Assembly (NCBI GenBank): GCA_015501595.1
Contig: JADNRX010000339.1
Span: 1-58,477, forward strand
Length of the DNA: 58,477 nt
Source: Hymenopellis radicata
Lineage: Eukaryota; Basidiomycota; Agaricomycetes; Agaricales; Physalacriaceae
Direction of reading: 5' to 3'
This document shows, piece by piece, positions 11,735-22,425 of the stretch; within the stretch, counting starts at the first letter, position 1; every line of letters starts with the position of its first letter. Under the pieces are notes generated by a model. The model did no database searches and was not told the origin of the DNA. It saw only the letters and a program-made list of their open reading frames with translations. The translations under genes and the position numbers were made by a program.

Positions 11735-11944
11735 AAACATGATTTCCATAGTTGATGTATCTCGAGCGGAAATTCATTATTCACTACGGTTCAACTGTTT
11801 CGAGTAGTGCCCATAATCCTAACCGGTCGTTTTGTGAAGAGTTTAATGACTCACATCGAAGTCATGCATCCTGAAAGACGCCACGCTTGTGACCCATCAT
11901 GTGAGGTGACTGCTTCGAGAATTTCTAAATCGAGCGGACGTACC

Positions 11945-12299
11945 TTTGCCTCCTGCCACTATGCCGCCAAAGTCGAATTTCCTCGTTCAATTTCCGTCGT
12001 TTCGCGGCTGTTGGCGCCAAGCTTTTGAGGAAGGAGACCAAGTCTCGCCGAAGGATATCGGACCGATGTGGGCGAGGGCAAGTTCGTGGAACCGGTACGT
12101 TTTGTTTTCCGCCTGGCGTTCAAGTCTAACGTCTTCTAGTATTGCCGCTAGGGAAATGGCTCCCATGTCGCTCCCGTCTATTCGCCACCGGATGGTCGTT
12201 ATGCAAATGCGAGGTTATATCCGAATGTTTGTCAGTCTGGAGTCTCGTGGCTTGCTATTCCTCAGGCTAAATTCTCTCCAGGATAACCTGCATCTCTGA
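11945..12299 (+). pseudogene. Remnant of the small unknown gene (as at 7476)
   Basis: ATG 11961 and the segment SPKDIGPMWARASSWN, with the following intron (GTACGTTTTG...TTCTAG) and second-exon sequence, match the small gene behind copy B. The first 20 codons sit in a shifted frame relative to it, so this copy is probably not functional. Confidence 0.45.
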
Positions 12300-13439
12300 G
12301 CGTCTCTGTTCGTGCTCGACGCGCGCGTCAGATAGACGTTGGAGACGGCAGTTTCCCCCGAGCATCCGTACCCATTCATCCTTCCACGTACCCCCAACCT
12401 TGTCACTCGACGGAAATTATACACCAGGACCACAAAGCGAAACAACCTCGCTTCAGGGAGATGTAGCCCCGGACAACCAAACAACGCTTTACTGGGACGC
12501 CAATAGGAATGACTGCTTGGTAGCGGAGGCTAGCTGCTGGCTTCGCTTGGACTTTGGTGGTGGAGGCGGCGGCGGTGGATAGCCCGCGTCTTATGGATCC
12601 GTTGGGACTCCCGGGGAACAATGTCAGTTTCATATATCGCATCTTTTAAACTTGCCTATCTTTCAACAGTACGCCGGGAGATTTCTTCTCATCGCGCACA
12701 TGGAATTCATACCACGTTCAACTCAGTCGGTCGTGGTAGCCTTACGAAAAGAGAACGTTAGGGGAATACCAGGAGCTGTGAGACCAGACGGATATCTAGT
12801 CGTTCTATGTTGAACTCGCAGTAAATGGTATGTCCCTTCTATACCTTCCAGACTCTTAGAATACAACTCATGGGGGTTCTAGTACCCAGCGCGCATCGAA
12901 TCTTGCATCCAATCCCGACACATCATATTAATGACCATTGACTTCGATGGTCCTCGCGTTCCTTTCAGGTCCTCTGTCGAACGATTATGCCCTTTGCATA
13001 CATTGTTACCGCCCTCACGGACGTCGCGCTTAGCGTCTTATGCGACCGACGGGCTGATGAGGCCAACAGACGTCTCTGCAAACAAAGACATCGATCAGCT
13101 CGGATCCCCGTGTTAGTAGCTGATTTCCTTCAAATCTGCAACTCATTTTGACTGTCGTCTAGCGAACCTTTCGATGTCCCAGCTAGTTAGCTGTGGTATC
13201 AATGCCTTTGCTACGTTGCTCCAGGATTGCTCGGCACGCTACCTACCGAGCGGTGCAGAAGCGATGATATTTCCTGACGAAGCACCAGTCAAGCAATGAA
13301 AGATGTAAGTAGTATATGTGCTGCCCATCTAAAGTCAATGCTCATTTAATGTAGTGCTGTATATACAGCCTTAGTTAATCTATTGCCCCTCTCATGTATC
13401 TGCCGATACTATTCGAGTTTCGCATGTATATGCGTCGGC
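12300..13439. other. Intergenic stretch with unrecognised coding relics
   Basis: A piece encoding SETTSLQGDVAPDNQTTLYW (about 12440-12500) recurs in decayed form at about 19735 and 25560. It is followed by a Gly-rich run (GGTGGAGGCGGCGGCGG) and an intron-like GTCAGT...CAACAG at about 12622-12668. I could not assign a family. The later part (13100-13440) resembles 26240-26490. Confidence 0.4.
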
Positions 13440-14377
13440 GTCGCCAGACTGGAGACACTTGGAAGTGATTGAGCTTATCCGTGTTCGACGATACCTCCCC
13501 ACCACCTTCGTTCATCGTCTCCCCCCGGATTCCAGCTCTGGACAGATTTGGCGTAACGTTCGATGGTATCCAGCTCTGTTAGTCAAACGACTTTCAGGCG
13601 AGCGACTATCGGGTTTACGCGCGCTGCATCGCATTCTAAATGAAGCCTGTTTAAAATCAGTTGCAGACGATTACACATCTCAGTACATAGATTCGCCCAC
13701 TATGTTCAGTGCAACGTTACTTCTGCACACACTTCAACCGTCACGAACAGCCTGTACGGCTGTACTTGTGGCCAATGCGTCGGTGGCTGGCTTTCGCCTC
13801 GGATGGTCGACCGCCTCCATTCTCTTTTTCCAGCTGAAGCCGCCTTGCTCCTCGTCAGCATGGCCTACAAACGCCGCGCCTTTGAACAGTATCCCAACCA
13901 GACTGTACCTTCTGAGTACGCCGTCATGCTATCCCGCCGCGTCTTTACGCTGCTGGCCTTAAGCGCTCCTTCTACCAAGGCTATACCGCTGCGTTCCGAG
14001 CCGCGTTCGATCTCCTCAGTCACACCCCGACGCCCATGTTCACAACGGCAACGCTCCGCGCCCATGCACAGGCCGCGTACGCGCAGGAGATGGCTGGCCA
14101 TTTCGAAAACGGTGGTCAGGTGGCGTTTGCTTTAGATTGTATGACGGATGCGGCGGGGGATACCGAGGCAGACAAGACTTTGCCAAAATGCAGGAATGGT
14201 GAGGATTTCGCCTTTGTGAGGCGCATGATGGGATTGGATTCTGATAAGCGCTGGTGTGTCCCGTTTATCGTCGACGAGGAGCGCGAGGAATTTGGTGATG
14301 ACGGGTTTATTGAGAGGGAGGCAGATGATGTTTTAGATATGTTTTATTTGCAGAGGATTGCGCAGCGTCGGCGCTGA
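13440..14377 (+). pseudogene. Decayed gene, YQGxxAAF/DFAFVRRMMGL family
   Basis: An upstream piece at 13459-13800 and a terminal exon at 14036-14377 (ending with FYLQRIAQRRR) flank a frame change at about 13900-14030. There, SFYQGYTAAFRAAFDLL is followed by the terminal exon, which includes ATLRAHAQAAYAQEMAGHF and EDFAFVRRMMGL. This aligns in order with the tail of the GNAT/ankyrin-like gene at 2900-4568 and with 26560-27560. Function unknown. Confidence 0.5.
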
Positions 14378-14559
14378 TGCCACTTTAACATGTACGTCTC
14401 TTGCACTGGCTGTCAAATTATTTAGTGGGTAGTGTCGTTCGTCGCATAGCACATACCCTATTTGTAGACAATCGCCAATTCGAAAGCAAAATCATGTTTT
14501 AATCCGAAGATTAGTTTTCAACAGGCATATCCGCGCCCGAACGGGAGATTTTTTGAGAG

Positions 14560-14894
14560 CACGTGGGGCGTTCCTGCTTGTTCTCTGACGTCGATCATCA
14601 CGCTAAATCGCGCCGCTCATACTGGGCTGAGGTCGCCTAGATTTGTAACGGAATACGGTATGATTTTCTCTCTTTCGTTTGTATTCGTCAGCTGAACCTT
14701 TTAGCAGGAGATCGTCGTGGACATTGCACTGCTTTCACAACAGTGACGTCCAGGTCAGCATGTTATGCAACTCTCTAAGGATCCAGGACCAATTCCCAGA
14801 ACTAGGTCTTAGGCTTAGCATCATATATAGGTGGAATTGTTGCAGGTGAAGGACTCGGTTTGAATGTTGGAGTAAGGCTGACTGAATTCCAGGC
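14560..14894 (+). promoter_or_regulatory. Conserved promoter-leader of F-box gene D
   Basis: It opens CACGTGGGGCGTTCC, with one extra G compared with the others, then a TGACGTCGATCATC variant. It is most like the leader of copy G. The last intron-like stretch runs from GTGAAGGACTC to ATTCCAG, two bases before ATG 14895. Confidence 0.55.
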
Positions 14895-16652
14895 ATGACG
14901 AATACAGCAAGTATCGAACGTTGCCCCAACTGTGCCCTTCTTTTGCTTCGGCCCAAGGACGCCATCGAGCCGCGCACAGCACGCGTAGAGGAACTTCTCT
15001 GTCAGAACTACCCTCCTCTTGACGTCGAACTCTCCGCCTTCCGTAAGGTTGCGCAGGACACGCGCTCTGCTCTCGAAGATCTGGACTTGAAGATTGTTCA
15101 GACACGGGAATTACTAGAACACCTCCTCTCAGCACGCCAACAAGCGCAGTCGCGTCTCGAGGACGCGAAGTCGATCCTCCATCCCATGCGCTCCATCCCC
15201 AATGAGCTACTGGCCGAAATATTTGGTCACTGCACATTGAAGGGATACGATGACGAAGCTGCCGACTCACTCGACCCCCAAGCAGCCCCTTGGCTTTTGA
15301 CACGGATCTCTTGTCGTTGGAGAGAACTTGCAGTCAATTTGCCTCAGCTGTGGACATATCTCTTGCTCGATTTCGACAAGCATGCGGGCTTCATTACGGG
15401 TCGGCAATGTGTATACAAAGTGGGGCTCTTCATCCAGCGGTCTCGAGGCCTCCCCATGGAAGTTTATCTTGGCAGCATGAAAAGTGTCGCAGCCCACCCA
15501 GTGATCCCAGCCCTTGAAGTCAGTATCCCTCAGTGGAGATACCTGGAAGCGGACCTTCCGCGGGCATCGTTGCAGTCCCTATCTGGTAACAGCTTTCTAA
15601 GTCTTCGACGGCTTCGGCTTTGGCTGCCAAGCGACGCACCAGACCTGGATGTTGATGTCTTTCAGCCAATGCGGGCACCTGTCCTTCATGACTTCGAATT
15701 GCTTACTGATGAATCGTGGCAGGCCTTGGAACATGTCCGGTTTCCTTGGTCTCATCTTACCTCCGTCGCGTTTTTCCCTGCTTTCGACGTGGAGGCTTTG
15801 AATTATTTGCGTACCATGGCGGAGTTAAAAGAGCTTGATGTCCTGGCGACTTCCGCAACTCGTACTCCCATTCACGATGTCATTTCACTTCCAAAGGTTC
15901 GCCGCCTTACCATCACCGAGGGCAACAATGCCGCTGGCCGTAGCAAAGAGTTTTTTTCTGCATTAGCGATCCCCGCTCTGTCGGAACTCACCGTGGCATA
16001 TCACGCCAAATCGGTGCTCCATTTTCCGACATCGCCCCTCCCGCTGGGGAACCTGACCAAGCTGGATATCTGGGGCGGGATGAACTCGCACGAAGAGAAC
16101 ACGCAGTCGCTCTTGGATTTCCTCACCCTTACCCACCACGTCGAATCATTGCGCCTTTCTGATAATGCGATGACAGTTGAGTTTGTTGATGGTCTCAATC
16201 TTGTTAAGCTCGCGGACGGGTCGCCTGTCAGGCTGCCATGTCTGCGCTTTTTGGACATTGGCGAATGTGAAGTGGCACCTTCCCTGGCCGATGATATCGA
16301 CCCGCTGTTCGAGATGTTATATTCCCGACTGCCAACAGCAGTGGTGGCGGAAGGGAGAAAGGGTGGGGAGCAGACAGTCAAGGCTACCACATCCTGTAAT
16401 GCTGGCAGAGACGGTAGTGGGCAGAATGCACCCTCGAATCAGACTGGGACGGAATTTGCTCCAAGATCCAGCTCGGACTCGGACAACCACCGAAGGTGTT
16501 TGAAAACGGTGAGGCTTTCGCGTTGGTTGTATGTTGATACAAGAAGAAAGTGGCCTGAAGATTTTCTTGAGCTAAAATCACGGGCAGCATTGGAATGTGG
16601 CGTTACTATGACAGACATCGATCCTGACTTGGAGGACTTACCATGTATTTGA
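14895..16652 (+). CDS. F-box/LRR-like protein, array copy D, intact (585 aa)
   Basis: It is a likely SCF substrate receptor. The head is ERCPNCALLLL (Cys10, Cys13). The coiled coil is at about 42-95, the F-box at about 98-153 (MRSIPNELLAEIFGHC, WLLTRISCRWRELA, LPQLW), and the LRR-like region follows to about 490. A less conserved acidic and polar stretch precedes the final conserved block (RLSRWLYVDT, ALECGVTM). It is a mosaic. The DNA before about 15420 resembles copies C and E, but 15422-15547 is identical to copy B, which suggests gene conversion. The gap to the next leader is only about 260 bp, the shortest in the array. Confidence 0.88.
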   Translation: MTNTASIERCPNCALLLLRPKDAIEPRTARVEELLCQNYPPLDVELSAFRKVAQDTRSALEDLDLKIVQTRELLEHLLSARQQAQSRLEDAKSILHPMRSIPNELLAEIFGHCTLKGYDDEAADSLDPQAAPWLLTRISCRWRELAVNLPQLWTYLLLDFDKHAGFITGRQCVYKVGLFIQRSRGLPMEVYLGSMKSVAAHPVIPALEVSIPQWRYLEADLPRASLQSLSGNSFLSLRRLRLWLPSDAPDLDVDVFQPMRAPVLHDFELLTDESWQALEHVRFPWSHLTSVAFFPAFDVEALNYLRTMAELKELDVLATSATRTPIHDVISLPKVRRLTITEGNNAAGRSKEFFSALAIPALSELTVAYHAKSVLHFPTSPLPLGNLTKLDIWGGMNSHEENTQSLLDFLTLTHHVESLRLSDNAMTVEFVDGLNLVKLADGSPVRLPCLRFLDIGECEVAPSLADDIDPLFEMLYSRLPTAVVAEGRKGGEQTVKATTSCNAGRDGSGQNAPSNQTGTEFAPRSSSDSDNHRRCLKTVRLSRWLYVDTRRKWPEDFLELKSRAALECGVTMTDIDPDLEDLPCI

Positions 16653-16912
16653 GATATTTGTACGGTAACGGGAATTCGATGATTCAACAAAATGTAAAAT
16701 GTTTCGAGCTCCCGTGATTCTTAAGCGGTCGTTTTCGAACGGGTTGACTGTGACCAAGATCGAAGTCATCTCGCTTTGGACTCTTCTGAACTAGGTTCTC
16801 TGCTTCTTACTCCCATGACTGCCGACACGTCCCCAGCGCCGCCGCTCCCGCCGCCGACAACAACAATGGTGAGGGTATCAGCTTTGCCGAATTCGGCCAT
16901 TTTTTGGTAGCG

Positions 16913-17240
16913 CACGTGGGCGTTCATCTCTTTCTCTCTGACGATCATCTCGAATTGAGACCGTTCTGCTCACTCAGACTGCTCAGAGGTATCACCTGTT
17001 CGGTATTACAGCACCTCCATAGATCGAGGTCCGTAGCTGAGACACGCAACAGGACAGGGGATTTTGGGGTCGACGCGCTCAGCAGTCTGGCCACACGTCC
17101 AGTTCAAGTAAGTTACTTTCGATTACATGTGAGGCATCTGCGAGACTAACAATCAGGACCAGCTTACTCTCATTGAACACGGTAAAAGAGGTGAAAGACC
17201 CCTAGCTTTGCATTGCACAGAAACTAATTGAATTCTAGAC
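16913..17240 (+). promoter_or_regulatory. Conserved promoter-leader of F-box gene E
   Basis: CACGTGGGCGTTCATC, then CTCTGACGATCATC. Intron-like GTAAGTTACTTTCG...AATCAG and GTGAAAGACC...ATTCTAG closely match leader C. The second acceptor again ends two bases before ATG 17241. Confidence 0.6.
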
Positions 17241-19026
17241 ATGGCGGATACTACGAATGCAAAATATTGTGCCAACTGCGCGTGTATTTTACTTCAGCCT
17301 GCAGAGGATTCTGGCGGGACTCAGACAGCGCGCGTAGAGGAACTTCTACGTCAGAACCATCCTCCGCTTGACGCGGAGCTCTCCGCTTTTCGCACTACGT
17401 CAGAACCATCCTCCGCTTGACGCGGAGCTCTCCGCTTTTCGCAAAGTTGCAGAGGACGCGCGCACTGCTCTCGAAGATATAGACTTGAAGATTGTCCATG
17501 CAGGAGCATTGCTAGAGAACCTCCTCTCGGCACGCCAACATGCGCAGTCGCGTCTCGATGACACCAAATTCCTCCTTCACCCCATACGCTCCATTCCCAA
17601 TGAACTGCTCACCGAGATATTTCATCATTGCATCCCGAAGACTTACAACATTCAAGATCCCGACGTGGTTGACCCCCATGGAGCACCATGGCTTTTGACT
17701 CGAGTCTGTCATCGCTGGAGAGAGCTCGCAATCAGTTCGTCTCGGCTGTGGACATATCTCTTGCTCGATTTCGACAAGCATGTGGGCTTCATCACGGGTC
17801 GGCAATGTGCATACAAAGTGGGGCTCCTTCTTGAGCGGTCTAGAGGCCTTCCCATGACGATTCATCTAGACAGCGCGGAAAGTGACGGTATCAAGGACCA
17901 TCCTGTGCTTCCCGTGCTTGAAGTCAGCATTCCTCGTTGGAGGCATCTCGAGGTAGACCTTCCACGGTCCTCCTTGCAGTGCCTTTCCGGCAACAACTTC
18001 TTGACACTTCGTACGCTCACCCTACACGACCGTGACGCGGATGAGTGGAAGCTAAATGCCGATGTGTTCAGATCAGCGAGTGTGCCCGTCCTTCGAACTT
18101 TGGAGGTATACGTTGGTGGTAGTCCTTGGCAAGCCTTGGAGCATGTTGCACTTCCTTGGTCTAGTCTCACTTCCATCGTGTCCTTTCCGGTCTTTGACGC
18201 AGATGATTTGAAAACTTTGCGCACTTCGACCAACTTGGAGGATCTCAACGTTGATCTCGACGTTTGGGACATCCCTACTCCTTTCCCCGATATTGTCCCC
18301 TTCCCGAAGCTTCGTCGTCTTACCATCGCCGAGGGTTCCGATGTTCCAGGAAGTAGCAAAGAGTTTTTCTCCGCATTAGCGATCCCCGCTCTGTCGGAAC
18401 TCACCCTGGTATATCACGCCAAATCGGTGCACCATTTTCCCGCGTCGCCCCTCCCGCTCGGGAACCTGACCAATCTGGATATCACTTGCGATATGACTTC
18501 ACACGAGGAAAACACGCAGCATATCTTGAACTTCCTCACCCTCACCCAGCGTGTCGAGTGGTTGCGCCTTTATGATCTCGACATGACAGTCGAGTTTGCT
18601 GACGGCCTCAATCTCGATAAAATCACGGATGCATTGCCTGTCAGACTGCCATGTCTGCGCTTCTTGGACATTGGCGAATGTTACTCTGCACCTTCCCTTA
18701 CCAATGATCTCGACCCGCTCTTCGAGATGTTGTATTCCCGACTGCCAGCCGCGACGGTGGAAGGGAAACAGGGCGCGGAGGAGATAAGCAATGCTAATGC
18801 TTCGTGTAACGCTAGCATGGACGGCAATGGGCGGGGTGCGGCCACAAATGAGACTGCAACAGAATTTGATCCAAGATCCAGGGACCATGGCAGGTGTCTG
18901 AAAACGGTGCGGTTTCCGCGTTGGTTGTACGTTGAGACGAGAAGGGAGTGGCCGGACAGTTTTCTTCAGCTGACATCGAGGGTAGAGCTACAATGTGGCG
19001 TCACTATGAGAGACATTGATCCTTAG
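17241..19026 (+). pseudogene. F-box/LRR-like protein, array copy E, broken by a 49-bp duplication
   Basis: ATG 17241 opens the usual head (KYCANCACILL). A perfect 49-bp tandem duplication (17346-17394 and 17395-17443) shifts the frame by one, and a TGA follows at about 17418. From the second repeat copy the original frame runs without interruption to the stop at 19024-19026, with coiled coil, F-box (IRSIPNELLTEIFHHC), WLLTRVCHRWRELA and LRR-like tail all conserved. Loss of one repeat copy would restore the frame, so this looks like a very recent lesion. Confidence 0.85.
17346..17443 (+). repeat. Perfect 49-bp tandem duplication inside F-box copy E
   Basis: Two adjacent identical 49-bp units starting CTACGTCAGAACCATCC and ending CTTTTCGCA. 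Forty-nine is not a multiple of three, so the duplication breaks the reading frame. The paralogues have one unit. Confidence 0.95.
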
Positions 19027-19219
19027 AACCATGTATTTCCATAGTTGACGTATCTGTAAGTAGTATGATAGCAGGACTTCATTATTCATTAAGGTCCAAC
19101 TATTTCGAGCAATGCCCTTCTAACCAGTCGTTTTGCGAAGAGTTAACTGACTCATATGGGGGTCATGCATCCTACTTCGGCTTGAAAACATAGATAGAAA
19201 GACGCCACGCCTGTGACCC

Positions 19220-19559
19220 ATCATGTGAGGTGACAACTTGCGGGAATTTCTAAATTGAGCCGACTTACTTTTGCCTCCTGCCACCAAAGTCCAAAATTCC
19301 TCGTCCAATCTCGTCGTTTCGTGGATGTTGGCGCCAAACTTTGGAGGAAGGAAGACCAAGTCACGCCGAAGGATATCGGATTGATGTGGGCGAGGGCAAG
19401 TTCGTGGAACCGGTACGTTTTGTTTTCTGCCTGGCGTTCAAGTGTAACGCCTTCTAGCACTGCCGCTAGGAAAATGGCTCCCATGTCGCTCCCGTCTATT
19501 CGCCATCGGACGGTAGTTATGCAAATGCGCGGTTATATACTTTGTTAGACCGAATGTCT
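19220..19559 (+). pseudogene. Remnant of the small unknown gene (as at 7476)
   Basis: It encodes AKLWRKEDQVTPKDIGLMWA and ARASSWN, then the intron-like GTACGTTTTG...TTCTAG and the second-exon sequence. The start codon is missing (CTGCCACCAAAGTCC where the copy at 25077 reads CTGCCACCATGCCG). Confidence 0.45.
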
Positions 19560-21599
19560 GTCGGTCTCCATAGGTTGCTGTTCCCAGACTAAATTCTTCC
19601 CAGGATAACCTGCATCTCTGAATCTCTCTGTTCGTGCCCGGCACGCACGTAAGATGTCGGCGACGGCAGTTTCCCCCCTCCGAACAAAGTATCCCATTTA
19701 TCCCGACCGAAATTCTACACGACTACAAAGCGAAACAACTTTGAACGCTGCAGGGAGACGTAACCCCGGACAACCGCACAACGCTCTGCTGGGAAGTTCA
19801 CGATTGCTTGTCGCTGGTAGCGGAGGCTGGCGGCTCAGCCGCGGCTGACTTCGCTTGGTGGTGGTGGTGGGTAGCTCGCGTGTCGTGGATGCATTGGGAG
19901 TCCCCGGGAACAATGTTAGTTCCAGTCTTGTATCGCCTTTTCCAATCTTACCTCTCCTTTAACAGTACATTAAATCTTACTCCTCCGTTGCCCCGCAGGT
20001 ATCAGGCCAATCCAAAACCTTCACCAACCTCCATCACTCCCTCTGCTCGCAGATCAATTTGGCCTTGGGCCTATCGTTTCGTTATGGTCGCCATGGAATC
20101 TTCTCCGCGTTACTTTCGGGCCCTCCTGGTCGTCGAGCGGTTGCGTATGATCTCTCGCCATCAATGTTGTATGGTGTTAGTAGTCGATTTCCTTCATGTC
20201 TCTGATGCATTCTCACCTCCGTCTAGTATACTTTCGATGTCCCGACACTGGCTAACTTTTCTGTTGATGCCCTTTAATACACGCGTCTTGTTAAATGCGT
20301 GCCACTTACCGCACAGAAGCGAGGATATGCCCCGAGTCCGCCTCTCTTTTGCCCCAAGCAACGTAAAGTCTTTGCTGTCAATAGAAAATAATGCTCATTC
20401 CACGCAGCATTGTATATCTGCCCTTGGTTGAAACTAGTTTCCTTCATGCATATCCGAATATCGCTCTCCCGAGTTTGACATGCATACGCTAGCCTGGAAA
20501 CCTATATGTCCGTGGAAGCGATTGAGCATATCCTTGTTCAGCACTCCCACTTCGTCGAGATGTCCCAAGACCTACTGGGAGAGCAGGTTTGATTTCTCAC
20601 AGACGTCCGGCATGGACAATCGAACGGTTGAGCACGTAAACATCGAGAAAGCGCATATAGCGGGGACTTTGTTTAGATGATGTTCTTGTAACGTCGGATG
20701 GTACTCGAGAAGGCGGTCGTCCACTGGCCTCCTGTCGAAGAAGATTCCTAAGCCTCACCACCTTCCTTCATCGTCTCCGGCTGCTATCATCGCAGGTCCA
20801 GCTATGCACGAATTCGACTATTGGTGTTACACGCGCCCTGCATCACACCGTGCGTGACGCATAATCGCGCCCACGAGATGTCGCTTCCGCCTTGTTAGAC
20901 GTCGAGCCCGCCTTACGGCGCGTCATTGAGCGCGCCGCTCTTGGCGCTGCTCCCGCCTCCGTCGCTGTAGTCCAGACAAACCTTGGCAAAATTTGTCTGC
21001 TCTGAAAGACGTCCCTTCAAGGATCAACATACGCCTATCGTAGTTGACAAGTGGACTACAAGTGCTGAGAGGTGAATTCGTCCGAAGATTTGAAAGGTCA
21101 AATAGGGATGCGTGGGTATGTCTATCGTTCTCATACTATTCAAATACAGTTTAACATGTTACTTGCAGGTCCCCCGTCTTTGATCTTGACGTAGTGGCTA
21201 CTGCATATGGAGTAGACATCCCCATCATGCGGTGACGCGGAGTACAGTGTGGACAACACCTTCCCTTCGCCTTCGAAACTTCCCCACCAACAATGGGATG
21301 CTCGCCAACATGCGGAACTCTTATTAGATTTCCAGAAATACCGAGAATGCCCTCCTTTTTCGAATGGGTACGTATCCTCGCTATGCTTAATCTTATGGTG
21401 CCGTGCTTAACGGTTTCATCGTTCCAGGTCATCAATGTCGCGTCTCTTCTTTGTCTTGCTGCTGATGCGTGATAAATTCTGGCGTGTCCAACGCGCGTTA
21501 TTGGTTCGAGTGCGCAGTTGATGAGAAGTGCTTGACAGCGAGGGAGTGGGTTGTCTTTGTACTATTTGAAGACACTCCTACCGTGTTCGATCATGTTTC
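19560..21599. other. Intergenic relic zone behind copy E
   Basis: About 2 kb of short relics. There is a decayed counterpart of 12400-12600 at about 19690-19880, one of the 13440/26560 piece at 20475-20680, and sequence at 20840-21050 that resembles 8930-9130. No open gene is supported. Confidence 0.4.
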
Positions 21600-21930
21600 C
21601 GAATCCCTATGTGAAATTCCTCTCCAGTGTGTCTCTGTACTCGCAGAGCCTACCTACATCTTTCTGTCTACCAGGGCTTTGCCGCCGCTTTCCTTTCTAT
21701 AAAGCTTGTCCTCGAACAGATGCCGACGGCGGGAGCTATCCTTGCACACGCCTTGTGCGCGTATACCGAACACATAGGTGATTTCCTATATGCTATAGAT
21801 GGGGTGCCGGTTCTTGCGAGATACTCCGAATCCACGGAGCAGATGAGGCATTTGTGCAGTTGCCTCATTGTGAGAATAATCATGATTTCGCTTTGGTGTG
21901 GGTTGTGTGCGGAGTCGGAACGATGAGAGT
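21600..21930 (+). pseudogene. Tail fragment of the GNAT/ankyrin-like family
   Basis: The DNA is close to 9145-9470: a YQGFAAAF-type stretch, ALCAYTEHIGDFLY, then a frame-shifted terminus equivalent to the DFALVRKMVGLC end. Several frame changes make it a relic. Confidence 0.5.
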
Positions 21931-22104
21931 CTGATAGACTAGGGAAGGATGAAGGGTGAATTTCTTGATATGAAGATCACTAGGGTCAAAGTCGTCTTCT
22001 TGTTCTATGATATGCAGATTGGACCCACCTTGAAATGTGCCCATGTATAGTAATGCCCGGCAAGTAGACAGGATCGAGGAGGTGTTTGCCAGATTTGGTC
22101 TTAG

Positions 22105-22425
22105 CACGTGGGCGTTCCTCTCTTTCTCTTTGACGATCATCTCAAGTTGAGACCGTTCTGCCCGCTGAGAGGTATCACCCGTTGGGTACACCAGTTCCTC
22201 TCATCCGTAGCTGAGACCCACAACAGGTTGTGACGAAGTGGCCAGTCGTCGACACGCTCAGCATTCTGGTAACGCGTCCAGTTCAAGTAAGTTACTTTCA
22301 ATTATACGCGATACATGTGCGAGACTGATGATCAGGACTAGTTTACTCTCGTTGAACGTTGAACACTGAAAGAGAGGTGAAAGGACCCAGTCTTGCATTG
22401 AACCGAAACTCATTGAGCTCCAGGC
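22105..22425 (+). promoter_or_regulatory. Conserved promoter-leader of F-box gene F
   Basis: CACGTGGGCGTTCCTCTC, CTTTGACGATCATCTC, then GTAAGTTACTTTC...GATCAG, and a last intron-like stretch ending AGCTCCAG two bases before ATG 22426. It is nearly the same as leader C. Confidence 0.6.

Noticed and set aside
17368..19026. Functional copy E starting at an internal non-ATG codon
   Set aside because: The frame begins at a TTG within the duplicated unit and lacks the Cys-rich head. The duplication explains the break better.
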